Shown here: positions 25,613 through 37,768 of the stretch, one piece after another
Numbering within the stretch: position 1 is the first letter of the stretch
Layout of the letters: every line of letters starts with the position of its first letter
Assembly: GCA_964035545.1 (NCBI GenBank)
Contig: OZ037772.1
Span: 7,483,389-7,547,388 of the forward strand
DNA from: Bugula neritina
Taxonomy: Eukaryota; Bryozoa; Gymnolaemata; Cheilostomatida; Bugulidae
DNA: 64,000 nucleotides
Direction: 5' to 3'
Made by a program: the position numbers and the translations under genes
Notes under the pieces: generated by a model
What the model saw: the letters and a program-made list of their open reading frames with translations, nothing else
Databases searched by the model: none
What the model was told of the DNA's origin: nothing

Positions 25613-27404
25613 TTGATGTTTTGCATAAGCAAAACATTTTCTTATAAAGAAAATTTACTTACTGACTATCCTGCAAATGTAATGGCATCAGCCATAAGAC
25701 AATATTGTTTGCTTTGCCACACTTTGTGAGTGATATTCAAGTTGAATATTTCTGCCTCAATTACTTGCTAGCTGAAACATCTGCACTTACCTCTTAAGCC
25801 ACTGTGACCTTGTCAGCAATGTTACAAATAATTTATAATGAAGCAGGTAGATCACAGGTAAAAGTAGCTGTAAGGTTCCTGCTTTTAAATTCCATGGATA
25901 TCAAAACACGACTTTTTTATTTTGTTTTGTATTACAACTACAGTGCTCCTTCTGTTCATCAATAAGCAGCGGAAGCAAATTTATAGTTAACACTCAGCCT
26001 AGGGCCACACGGTGCGTATTTTCGCATGCGAAAATTGAAACCACAAGTAGCAAAGGCGTCCACTGTAGCGTCAGTGATGCGTGAGAAATAAAGCTTTCAT
26101 TTTTAAATCGCACTCGCTTTCAATAAAACGCAATTTACTGGAATTTAGCACTAAAATAAAGAAATTGGGCTCGCTGAATAACTACCAGCCAATTAGGTGA
26201 CGACGACAGAGACGATTCGCACTTGCATTGAAAATGCAGAGCGACAAGTGCGAACGTTTTCTCAACGCGCACAGTGGACACCTTTGCTACTTGTGATTTC
26301 AATTTTCGCATGCGAAAATACGCGCCGTGTGGCCCTAGGCTAAGTCAATCTCAATATATAAGTTACAAAACCTCCAAATGTCTGTTGCTTATTGAATTAA
26401 TTAGGCAGATGTCGGCAAATCTTAGAGAGCACTTTATGTTATTAAACATCTGTTTTCTATTAATAACATTTAGTATTCAAGATCTTGGTGCATGTTACAA
26501 ATTCCTTTCTAGTATATAGACAAGTTCATTAAAAAATAATTCTTGTAATATTGTTATAATTTCCACGAATTATAATGTTTAGTGTGGGTTCAAGCTGCAA
26601 CTGTTTTACTCAACTTATATGCCCAAACACTGAACAGGTAGTAGTAGATGAAGTTTATATTTAACACAATATATACAGACGATATCAAAATACACTTACA
26701 TTATGACACATAAAATATATCTAAAAACTACTCTCTTGTTTCACATGCTACTCAGAACTGATCCAACTCTAATAATATAATTGTCAGAAAGCATTGTGCT
26801 TCGCCGTGGGGGGGTAATCACATGCCTAACAATGATTGGCTTAATTACACGTGATGTTACCACATTTCACTGGCTACTACAATATAAAAAAGACAAAACT
26901 TTTTGCATGACTCCGTTTCTTCATGATTTAATATTGTAGTATTTTCTTTTTCTATATTGAAGAAATTCCTTGCACAATGCACTAAAATTTTGTTGATCAG
27001 GTTAGCCTTCTAATAACACTGAAATATTTAACTAACGAATTCGTTAATGTCAGTCATTTTGTTCCTATACACACAAATATTAGCCACAGAACACAGATCC
27101 AAAGTGTTCCCATGAACTATGAAATTTGGTGAAAAAAATCTGTGAGATATGGTAGAAGCGCTGTACATAAGTCTCAACACCTGGCGTATTTTAGGTGGTG
27201 TATATTTCATAGAGGTCAAACAGAATGAGTGTTATTTAGTTGATCAGGAAATCACTATTTAATTTTAAAAATCTGGAATAAATGTTTTAATAACATGAAA
27301 AAGTTTTCATTTCAGAGGTAAATACTTTTAAGGAATTTGAGAATGATATGTTATGTTACAATAGCTTACCATTTTTCAATTAAAAGGTAGTGATAAAAGC
27401 TCTC
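25613..27404. other. Intergenic DNA upstream of ankyrin-caspase copy 1
   Basis: It holds one MITE (25998-26339) and otherwise AT-rich sequence. The promoter and possibly a 5' UTR exon of copy 1 should be here; a TTTTTCAATTAAAAG just before 27386 could be a splice acceptor for a non-coding first exon. Confidence 0.4.
25998..26339 (+). mobile_element. MITE family 1, copy 1
   Basis: This 342-bp element has no coding capacity and long terminal inverted repeats beginning CCTAGGGCCACAC and continuing through ATTTTCGCATGCGAAAAT, AAACCACAAGTAGC and a CCACTGT block. Each terminus holds an 18-bp perfect palindrome. Two more copies lie at 37428-37768 (inverted) and 54523-54864. No clear target duplication was identified. 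Confidence 0.85.
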
Positions 27405-30400
27405 ATGAAGAAAATCAAAATGGATTACAATGCAAAAACTCTACACAAGGCTGAAAGCAGAGAAGAAGCTAAACTGCTGCTTGAATCAGTGCCACCAGAA
27501 AAAAGGAGAGACTTATTACTATCTGTCGATGACAAGCAATGTACAGCTCTACATGTCCAAACCAGTAATGGTAAAGCAGATGTAGTTGAATATTTATGTC
27601 ATTCATTCAATACCAATAATGAACTCTTGCTAGCAAAAGATTTAAATGGAAAAATAGCTCTACATTATGCAAAAACCAAAAAAATAGCTGAACTACTTGT
27701 AAAAGCAGTCCCTCTGAAAAAACATAGGGATTTTATATTATCTGCTGATACAAATCAGTGTACAGCATTACATGTAGCTGCCGTCAATGGCGAAAGAGAC
27801 GTTGTGGACTATCTCTGTAGTTTACCAATAACAGAGGAACTAGTGTTTGCAAAATGTAACAAAGGCAAGACAGCCCTTCATTATTCTTCTAACCACAAAA
27901 TTGCACAAACACTTGTAGAGTCAATCACACCTGACAAAAAAAGGGATTTTATATTATCAGTTACTAATAATCAGAGCACAGCATTACATTATGCTGCCAT
28001 TGAGGGTAAAACAGATGTAGTAGAATATCTCTGTAGTTTACCGGAGAAAGATGAGCTAGTGTTAGCAAGAAATGACAAAGGCTGGACGGCCCTTCATTAT
28101 TCTCCAAACCACAAAATTGCTCAAACACTTGTAGAGTCAATCACACTCGACAAAAGAAAGGATTTTATATTATCAGTTGCTGATCATCAGCTTACAGCAT
28201 TACATGTAGCTGCTAGCAATGGTAGAACAGATGTAGTAGAGTATCTCTGCGGTTTACCAGAAAAAGATGAGCTAGTGTTAGCAAAAAGCATTGAAGGCTG
28301 GACAGCCCTTCATTATTCTTCAAACCACAAAATTGCTCAAACACTTGTAGAGTCAATCACACTCGACAAAAGAAGGGATTTTATATTAACAGTTTCTGTT
28401 AATCAGCTTACAGCATTACATGTAGCTGCTAGCAGTGGTAGAACAGATGTTGTAGAATATCTCTGCGGTTTACCAGAAAATGATGAGCTGGTGTTAGCAA
28501 GAGATGACAAAGGCAAGACAGCCCTTCATTATTCTTTCAACCACAAAATTGCTCAAACACTTATAGAGTCAGTCACCCCTGAGAAAAAAAAGGATTTTAT
28601 ATTATCAGTTTCTGTTAATCAGCTTACAGCATTACATGTAGCTGCCAACAACCGTAAAATAGACGTTGTGGAATATCTGTGTAGTTTACCAATAACAGAG
28701 GAACTGGTTTTTGCAAGAACTAACGAAGGCTGGACAGCCCTTCATTATTCTTCCAACCACGAAATTGCTCAAACACTTATAGAGTCAATCACACTTGACA
28801 AAAGAAGGGATTTTACATTATCAGTTACTGATGATCAGTTCACAGCATTACATGTAGCTGCTGGCAATGGTAGAACAGATGTAGTAGAATATCTCTGCGG
28901 TTTACCAGAAAATGATGAGCTGGTGTTAGCAAGAGATGACATAGGCTGGACAGCCCTTCATTGTTCTTCAAACCACAAAATTGCTCAAACACTTGTACAG
29001 TCAGTCGCAGCTGACAAAAGAAGGGATTTTATATTATCAGTTACTGATGATCAGCTCACAGCATTACATGTAGCTGCTGGCAATGGTAGAACAGATGTAG
29101 TAGAATATCTTTGTAGTTTACCAGAAAAAGATGAGCTAGTGTTAGCAAAAAACATTGAAGGCTGCACAGCCCTTCATTATTCTTCAAACCACAAAATTGC
29201 TCAAACACTTGTAGAGTCAGCCACAGCTGACAAAAAAAAGGATTTTATATTAACAGTTACTGAGAATCAGTGCACAGCATTACATTATGCTGCTGACAAA
29301 AGCAAAACAGATGTAGTAGAATATCTCTGTAGTTTACCAGAGAAAGATGAGCTGGTGTTAGCAAAGAGTAACAAAGGCAGGACAGCCCTTCATTATTCTT
29401 CAAATCAGAAAATTGCTCAAACACTTGTAGAGTCAATCACACTCGACAAAAGAAAGGATCTTATATTATCAGTTAGTGATTATCAGCTCACAGCATTACA
29501 TGTAGCTGCCATCGATGGTAAAATAGACGTTGTGGAATATCTCTGTAGTTTACCAGAAAAAGATGAGCTAGTGTTAGCAAAAAATAGCAAAGGCTGCACT
29601 GCCCTTCATTGTTCGTCAAATAAGAAGATTGCTCACAAACTTGTAGAGTCAGTCACACTTGATGACAAAAGAAGGGATTTTATATTATCAGTTACTGAGA
29701 ATCAGTTCACAGCATTACATGTAGCTGCTGACAAAGGCAAAACAGATGTAGTAGAATATCTCTGTAGTTTACCAGAGAAAGATGAGCTGGTGTTAGCAAG
29801 AGATGACATAGGCAGGACAGCCCTTCATCTTTCTTCAAACCACAAAACTGCTCAAACACTTATTGAGTCAATCACATTTGACAAAAGAAGGGATTTTATA
29901 TTATCAGTTACTGATGATCAGTGTACAGCATTACATATAGCTGCTAGCAATGGTAGAACAGATGTTGTGGATTATCTCTGTAGTTTACCAGAAAAAGATG
30001 AGCTGATGTTAGCAAGAAATGACAAAGGCAGGACAGCCCTTCATTATTCTTCAAATCAGAAAATAGCCCAATTGCTTGTAGAGTCCTTAAAAACAGAAAA
30101 ACAGAGATACTTTGTATACATGGTAAACAATTATAAATCTACTGCTTTGCATGTAGCTGCTGAGGAGGGTAAAGTTGATGTAGTAGAATATCTCTGTAGT
30201 CTATATCCAAACAACAATGAACTGATACTAAAAAAAGATGCTGATGGTAATACTGCATTGCATGTTTCTAAAAATCGAGAAATCGCTAGAATACTTTTAG
30301 AATCTGTCACAAAAGTTCAGCAAGCTCGCTTTCTTTTGACTAGTAATAGATATCAGCAGACAGCATTACATGAAGCCGCACGCTCACGTAGAAATGACGT

Positions 30401-33400
30401 AGTAGAATATCTTTGTGAGTTATGCCCAACTGATGAGTTATTTCTCAATAAAGACAGCTCTGGCAAAACTGCTTTATGCTACATTGAAGACAGGAATACA
30501 GCTGAACTGCTAATTAGATCAGCAACAGAAGATGGAAGGGCTAAACTGCTATCAGCTGTTGACAGAAATGAACAAACATTGTTGCACCAGGCTGCTAAAT
30601 TCGGTAGAACTAATGTAATTGAGTATATTTATAGCTTATTAGGTAATGTGGAGCTGTTCTTGAAGAAAGACATTTTTGGCAGAACAGCACTACACTATTC
30701 TAAAAATAAACATGTAGCCAAAGCTCTGTTAGAAAAAGTCCCTTCAAAACATCAAAAAGAGTTTATTTTATCAGTTGACAATAGTGGGCGGACAGCACTG
30801 CATGCAGCAGCAGTCACTGATAAAGCTTTTGAAGTACTCGAATACTTTTGCGAATTACACATAGCAGACGACAAAATGCTAATACAAAAAGACAGAAATG
30901 GCGAAACTGTTTTACACTACGCGGCCAACAAACAAATTGCCAAGTTGCTCATAGATTCAGTTTCACCAGAGAGAAAAGCGGAATTTCTATTCTCTATGAA
31001 TGCTGATCAAGGCACAGTGTTGCATAAGGCTGCTTCATCTTTCCGAACTGATGTTGTCATGTTCCTTTGCAGTTTACCATTACTTGACAATGAATTTATA
31101 TTTCTGGCAAACAAATTTGGTCATACCGCTTTGCATTATACTAAAAATAAAGAATCAGCGAAAGCGATTGTGGATTCGGTTACACCACCAGCAAGACAGA
31201 GAGACCTACTTCTTTTACAAGATAAAAACAAATCTACAGTATTGCATCACGCAGCTACAGACTGGTATGAACAAGATCTAGTGGAATATTTTTGCAGCAT
31301 ATCATTGGCAAAAGACGAGCTGATATGTGCTCAAAATTCTAATGGCCAAACGGCATTGCATTTTGTGTATGACTCACAGATGGTCAAATCTATTGTTTTT
31401 CATCTACACCCTGAAAAGTTACCGTTACTGCTAATGAGTGAAGATAACACAGGAAACACACCTATTCTCTCATTAGCATTCTCAGGAAATGTTAATGCTT
31501 TGAAAGTTCTTCTTAAGCATATTGATGATCAGTGTGAGCCAGAAATAATGTCACTATGCTTACAAAAACACAACAAACTGAAACAGAACATTTTACACCT
31601 TGCAGCTTTGTCACCATATCTTGACCAGCTCTATGATGTTTTGATAGAATATTTATACTGTGTAGATATAAGCAGCATGATGTATCCTGATGTTTATGGT
31701 AATACCCCATTGCACTATATTGCTGCCAAGTATAGCACCAAAATATTTGCTGACTTTATGTTGCACCTTCCTTTGACATTGAGAAAGAATGTCCTGACTT
31801 GTCCAAACAAGCAGAAAACTACATGTCACTCAATCATTGCTAGATCTCGTTTTGATACTAGATACTATGTTGATAAGGTTCTAGGAGGTGATGCAGCAAG
31901 TTTAGCAGAAACAGGCAATGCTACATCTTTATTCGGCATATTTGCAGCTATATCAAAACGCCTCGTTTGCCCTGTCCCATACGCATATAATGAGGATATT
32001 TTCAAAGTATTGCAGCATACTCTAAATCAATACCTACTGCCATGCATCTCTGTAAATGATGAAACAGCTAAACTGTTACCTGCAGCTGCTACTGCAAGAA
32101 TTAAACCAGAAAGATGCCTTCAAAAACAAGGAAAAGTAAGTTATCTGAAACATTTTCAACAATTTTCTCACCAATTATTTTTTGACCGTCACTGATTAAA
32201 CTTATAGTTTGCATAGTTACCATACAGTTTTAAAAACAACTTCAACAGCTGCTGTTGATATCAAACGACAATCGTGTAGATAGTTATGTGAAACTATGTT
32301 ATACAAACTCCAGCTTATATTTTTAGCATCTGTTCAACCTACAACATATGTTTTTTTCAGTAAACATTTTTCAAAAGCTTCTTGAAAAACTAAACTCGCA
32401 CTAAATATTGTCCAATTGTGTTTACATCTCTTTATTTAAGTGCTGAGAGTATATAATTTCTTCAAATAGACTTTTCTAATCAAGGATTTTTGCTATAGTT
32501 GGTAAAATACAATTTTGAACAGTTGTGCTAATTAAAATTGTTTGAAAATTACTTTTCAACCTGATTTTGTGATATGTTAAGTTATCAAAAACAATTGTGA
32601 TATAGAAAAACTGTAGGATGTCAAAAACTAGCCAGTTTTAATTATATTGCTGAAAAGTTTTAAACTTCTTACATTAGACTTTGAAATTGTGTTCTATATT
32701 TATCATCACCATCATGAAACATTCATTAAAACTATAAATTATACTGGACTCTGATAGAAATCAAGTGATGCACAAGACTACTCGTTGATAGTGGTAAGCT
32801 CAACTGATGTGGAAGGGCCAAAACAAGATGTGGTACAGCATAGACTCAGTGACATGGATTACTCTGAATACCATGGCAAACCTAAGGTATCATGTCTATT
32901 TGTCCAACCAAAGGATATATAAATGTATCTTTCAATTTCAATGTATTTGTATTGGTTATCTTACCCAGTATGCAGTTAACACTATAACTTACAAGTTTGC
33001 TTTGATGCAAATTGGAATTACATGGTAAATTTTGTAATGTAAAGAGCTAAAGATTGGGTGATTTTTGTTTTTTATACATAGATAGCAGTTATACAAAGTT
33101 CTGCAATGGAACCAAATCTGAACTTGATACCACCAGGTCCTGATTATCTGATACTCTCAGTGAAATATAACACAGCTGAATACACAAGGTAATGCTATAA
33201 ACTATTAATTAACCCATAAAGTGATTGACTGGATGTGTTTTAACTTTAGTTTACATGTTTTTTTATACAACAAACTTTCAAGAACTTTTTTGCTCAGGAA
33301 TCCGGTACAAGATGTCGAAAAACACAACTCTATTCAATCATTTATTTCTGAGCTCAGCTGTTGTCCTGATGTACAGAAAGTGAATGTAAACTCAACTCTG

Positions 33401-35231
33401 AACAAGATATACATCAGAGGAAAAAATAAGTGTCTTGCAGATGGTTGTAAAGTGGGTTATAAACCAATTGATGATCCAATGCAAGCTGAATCTAATGAGA
33501 AAAAGTCCAAAGCATTGATAATTTGCAATCAATTTAAAATCAGAGATGGAATGACTCCAGAAAACCTACAAACAACAAAGTCTCGCAAGACTACCTTAAA
33601 AATGGCCCAGACAGTATTTGAAGATTATTGGGACTTTGAGGTAATGACCTTCTAATGACATATGTTATTTATCATAATCAAAGCATGCATAATTGAAAAT
33701 ATGTTAATCTAAATTGTACTTATTAGTAATAATCCAAATACGAATGCTGATCAAAATTTCAACTTTCCATAATTCTCAGATAATGCTATAACTATGGAGC
33801 TCAAACAAGTTAACACATAACTATCTTTGTACATAAAGGCTAATTGTGGTATATGAGTGCAAGTTACAATTATTAAATCAGTTACCAGATAATGTTGTTA
33901 GTGAACCATATTATTCTTTAAACTTCTTTAAATTAGGTAGAAGTCAAGTATGATCTCTCTGCAGAAGAAATACTCAGTTCTATATCTGAGTTCTCCAGAT
34001 CAGAAGGACATGGTTCAATGGCTGCTTTGACTATCCTCTCCCATGGATATCAAAGAAACATAATGGGAGCTGATAACCAATCAGTGTGTTCTGTACAGGA
34101 AGTAGTCGACTCATTCAACACAGGAAATGTTGAGAATATAAAAAAGGTTTGAGAAAACTCATTTTAATTACACAGCAGTTGCGTATATTGGCGTCAAATA
34201 TTGATTATATTTCCATCATGCCGTCAAAAATAAATTTCTCAATGAAATAATATTTTTCTGATACACTTTCACTCTTTATATTGTAGTTACTATTTCTGTC
34301 TTACTGCCGAGGAGGTATTCCCACTCAGTTTAATCGTGCTCAACACAGCTTTGAGTCTGGTTCTGGTTTTCCATGGCCAGAGCGAGGGCCTTCAGAGCCA
34401 AATTATCAACCACTCAAAAAGTTTCTAGATGAGTCGTTTAGAAAGCAGGAATGGTACAGTCTACCAACTTTCCCACCATTGGAAGTTCCTGTAGACTGTT
34501 ACATTATGTTCTCCACTCTACCAGACAGCAAGTATGTAGCATCAGAACTGATTTTCAGTATTGAATTGATCTAAATTTGCGTCAAAAGAAATTCAAATTG
34601 CTTCGGCCCTGCACATAATATGCTATAGCAAATTTTCAGCAAAGTGCCTTACTTTACTTTTCGTAACCCATAAACAGCTCACAAGACTGTTTATAGATGT
34701 CTTCAAACAAAATCACAGCTATAGATTCAATTGTTTTGATTAGAAAAGGTACTCTTTTCTTCCCATAAAAAACCCAGTATTTGAAAATAAATAAACTTTT
34801 ACAATAGTTTTTCATGTGAATCAAAATATATTGTTGTGGGCATAGTAATTAATAATTAGTTAAACTGGGTACCCGATGTTTCATAGTCCCACTGCCTGTA
34901 ACATATTCCATCGTGATTTTACAGGTCAAAGCCAGGACTGATGTTCAAGTGTTTGTCAGAACATCTGAGAGATCTGACCAGTGATTACAGAAGTAAACTA
35001 TTGACACCTGCTACCAGCTCTTCTGATGACATCACAGAACAAGCAGACAGAAAACCGTCAAAAGAAAAGCCAGTAATGAGAGTAAACCTACTTGATTTAC
35101 TCACAGATGTAGCTGGAATAATGAGAGATACGTCCAGATCTACACAATATGCTAACTTATGTTATACTGTTGATAGAAACAGTCAACAGATCTTTATTGA
35201 CATCTTTAAGCCCAGCTCTGAGTCAAAATAA
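27405..35231 (+). CDS. Ankyrin-array caspase-like protease, copy 1 (2023 aa)
   Basis: Seven exons join in frame: 27405-32135, 32758-32886, 33082-33188, 33298-33640, 33937-34146, 34287-34531 and 34925-35231 (6072 nt). All introns have GT/AG ends. The first exon alone encodes about 39 ankyrin repeats (TALHVAA / TALHYSS type, residues about 45-1460) in a 72-aa two-repeat module. Residues 1578 to about 1700 resemble the C-terminal half of a caspase (GKPKIAVIQSS, then IPPGPDYLILSV) but lack both catalytic residues. Residues about 1720-2020 form a caspase-like domain: SKALIICNQF, ALTILSHG (His1806), FLSYCRG (Cys1847, for the usual QACRG), and a p10-like part ending QIFIDIF. ATG 27405 is the first in frame; ATG 27420 aligns better with copy 2 and is an alternative. 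No signal peptide or membrane segment is seen, so it is probably cytosolic. The role is inferred: the ankyrin array as a sensor or scaffold coupled to a protease. Confidence 0.88.
27500..31800 (+). repeat. Ankyrin repeat array of copy 1, about 39 repeats, 216-bp module
   Basis: The repeated GCCCTTCATTATTC motif recurs at 216-bp spacing from about 27871 to 30035 (one interval is 219 because of an extra codon). Each module pairs a canonical ankyrin repeat (TALHVAASNGRTDVVEYLC) with a shorter one (TALHYSSNHKIAQTLVES). Modules in 27860-30060 are highly similar at DNA level; the later ones (30100-31800) are diverged and match the equivalent C-terminal repeats of copy 2 more closely. Confidence 0.9.
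32758..33450 (+). other. Degenerate caspase fragment in copy 1
   Basis: Three small exons encode DYSLIVVSST, GKPKIAVIQSS, IPPGPDYLILSV and a helical section like the start of p10 (FISELSCCPDV, VNSTLNKIY). The order matches caspase beta-3, beta-4 (GKPKxFFIQAC), the p20/p10 junction (IPxEADFLxAYST) and the first p10 helices. The His position reads Ser1592 and the Cys position Ser1627. This is comparison by eye with well-known caspase motifs. Confidence 0.6.
33480..35228 (+). other. Caspase-like catalytic domain of copy 1 (p20 plus p10)
   Basis: Exons from 33298 onward encode the second caspase unit. It shows KALIICNQF with a following RDG, SxxEFSRSEGHGSMAALTILSHG (catalytic His), GADNQ, LLFLSYCRG (catalytic Cys), a linker of about 50 residues, VDCYIMFSTLPDS, then the p10 helix GLMFKCLSEHL and a final IFIDIF strand. 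The tryptophan-arginine that normally lines the S1 pocket after the AYST strand is not seen. Confidence 0.75.
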
Positions 35232-37035
35232 AATATGAGTCACACCCACTGATTCATAGGAGTGTATTTATGTTATATAAATAGTGATAGCATTCATATA
35301 ATAGTGGTCCTGCTTAGCTGATAGTGACAGTACTTTACAAGTGATAGTGATATTCTTATATAAGAAAGATTAAATTTCTGTTATAGATTGTCACTGTAGC
35401 CGTTTTAGTTTACTGTTTAAATATGAGTGTTTTCATCAAGTAATTATGACACTCTTCTAGCCGGTCACACTGACCTGTATACTTGGAATCATAGAGACAA
35501 TTTTTATTATCAAAAACAGATTCTAATTTACACAACTATACTGTTGCTGCTGGGTAATCCAACTCATTGCAGAACTTTTATAGCCTATGCCAGTGATTTT
35601 TATATACCATGTGGCCCCTATGGCTATTATATGTTATTGTAATATATAATATTATATTATTATATATCTTATGCTATATTTATACACTGCCAATTTTGTT
35701 CTTGTTATATTGTACATGTAAATATAGTATCGTCAGTTATTCACAATTTTGCTACATGCATGGTGTTCATACAAATTAATACATAATTATACATACATGT
35801 ATACTATTTCACCAATATCTTTTATTTGTGATGATTTTCCATTTACTAACGCAATGTATTATAGGCCTATCATAGTGGTGCAGCATCGCTATCTTTTAGT
35901 TACAAAGCCGTTTTCCTATGCTATATTTTTAATGAAGGCATATTTTCCATGGACTATTATTTACATTCTGTACAGCTACTAGGCCAGATATTTTTTAAAA
36001 TAATACTTTTTTCCCTAACTATTATATATGGTATCTTTTTCACTTTTTTGTATCAAGTGTTTTAGATTGCCTACTTTTGCTTGCTTTGTCATACATAATT
36101 TATACATAAGAACTTCATATTCTGCTTATTTCTTATCCTTTAACATGCTAATAAACTCTCCTGAAAATAAACATAAATGTATTTGTTTTGCTGTATAGTT
36201 GTGTGTTTCTGTTAACCATATTCAGGTTATGATTTAAAGCCACAGTTTAAACAATCAAACTCAAACCATAAGATCATGAAACATAAATATACTTTAAAAG
36301 TAAAAGTATTATTACCTCAGTTTTGTTCTCTTGGAAAAGTAAATTTAGTGTAGACAACTCCAAACTGCAAGAAAATTAGGTAATCTAATTTCTAATAGTA
36401 TTCCATATTTTAAAGTTTGGTGGAGACAACTCATAGCTAAAAGGAGCTTGTTTATACAGATTGCACCACGTTACATTATATTTCAAAAACAGGTTAAATA
36501 GATAGAACAGTGTGACCCTTTAAACCCCAAACCTCTTTTATTCTTACATTATCTATGTAGTATGATGTGCATTTCATTGTGTGAAGTCTATGAAGTCGAA
36601 TTATTCTTTAACTTAGTGTTTTGATGCAATTCTCTTATTTAAGCTCAAGTTGCAGAATGAATAACTTATTGAGGAGTAACGCTTGCTCAACAAGCATGCT
36701 TTATATCCTGTATAAAAACTGAGTCACAGCATCAACATGGAAGTATAAGGAAGTAGCATTTGCACTGCAGAGAGTAACTCATCAACTCAAGAAGAAGTGA
36801 ATAAACTGTGTAACATCTGCTATACCATCTTGACTACACAGTGGATATACTCATATACTGTCCTCGACTAAAACGCATGTATTATAACATACCCATAGAT
36901 AACTGAGACACACTGAATGCTGGCACTGTTATTGTAATAAGGCACAAAACAGTTTTAGGAGTTGGCACAGCAGTCCTAGTATTGACAGCAGGCAGCCTTA
37001 GAATTATGATATATTACGTAACTAAACTAGCACAG

Positions 37036-37426
37036 TAAAGTTGCGTTTATACCTCTGCTGAAAAAAGTACCGAGTTTAAGTTAATAACGCTTTTCCGGGT
37101 ACCCCTTTATAGTCAAACTGAAACTCGTTGAAATCATATTGATGCGGTTGCTCACTTTCTGAAATTGAAATTTGACTCGCATAATAGCTATTTGATGCCC
37201 TTTGTAAACGTCATAAATTAGTGAAGCGGAAAGCATAAAAGCGATAATTGAGAACGCGTAGGCTATATAATTATAACCGTATAAGTACGTTGTCTAATCG
37301 TCAAAGTAATAACTAAAAAACGATGTTTACAAGGAGTTATTACTCCTATTCTAAAATTGGCCGATATTTCAACCCGACCAAATTGAAATTTTGACCGAAA
37401 ATCGTGAAGGTATAAACGCAACTTTA
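37036..37426 (+). mobile_element. MITE family 2, copy A
   Basis: The ends AAGTTGCGTTTATACCT and AGGTATAAACGCAACTT form terminal inverted repeats, flanked by TA on both sides, as expected for a Tc1/mariner-type target duplication. Interior landmarks are GGGTACCCCTTTATAGTC and GAGCAACCGCAT-type sequences, which recur in inverse order in copy B at 39933-40348. No coding capacity. It ends two bases before a family 1 MITE. Confidence 0.75.
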
Positions 37427-37427
37427 G

Positions 37428-37768
37428 CCTAGGGCTATACTGTGCGTATTTTCGCATGCGAAACTTGAAATCACAAGTAGCAAAGGTGTCCACTGTACGC
37501 CTTGAGAAAACATTCGCACTTGTCGCTCAGCATTCTCAACGCAAGTGCGAATCGTCTGTGTCGTCGTCACCTAATTGGCTGGTAGTTATTCAGCGAGCCC
37601 AATTTCTTTATTTTAGTGCTGCATTCCAGGAAATTGCGTTTTATTGAAAGCGAGTGCGATTTAAAAAAGAAAGCTCTATTTATCACGCATCACTGACGCT
37701 ACAGTGGACACCTTTGCTACCTAGGTTTCAATTTTCGCATGCGAAAATACGCACAGTGTGGCCCTAGG
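37428..37768 (-). mobile_element. MITE family 1, copy 2 (inverted)
   Basis: The same CCTAGGG...CCCTAGG ends and internal sequence as 25998-26339, in opposite orientation. The element directly abuts the right end of MITE family 2 copy A. Confidence 0.85.

Noticed and set aside
27390-27404. Earlier start of ankyrin-caspase copy 1 at a GTG
   Set aside because: GTG is not a normal animal start; ATG at 27405 or 27420 is available, and 27420 aligns with the start of copies 2 and 3.
27405-32135. Bacterial or symbiont contamination, because of the long ankyrin-rich intronless frame
   Set aside because: It splices in phase to caspase exons in two paralogues and is embedded in the same repeat-rich eukaryotic DNA as its neighbours.
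36690-36850. Possible further LTR (TATA-like box followed by GAATAAAC about 90 bases later)
   Set aside because: No terminal inverted repeat, target duplication or second copy could be found.
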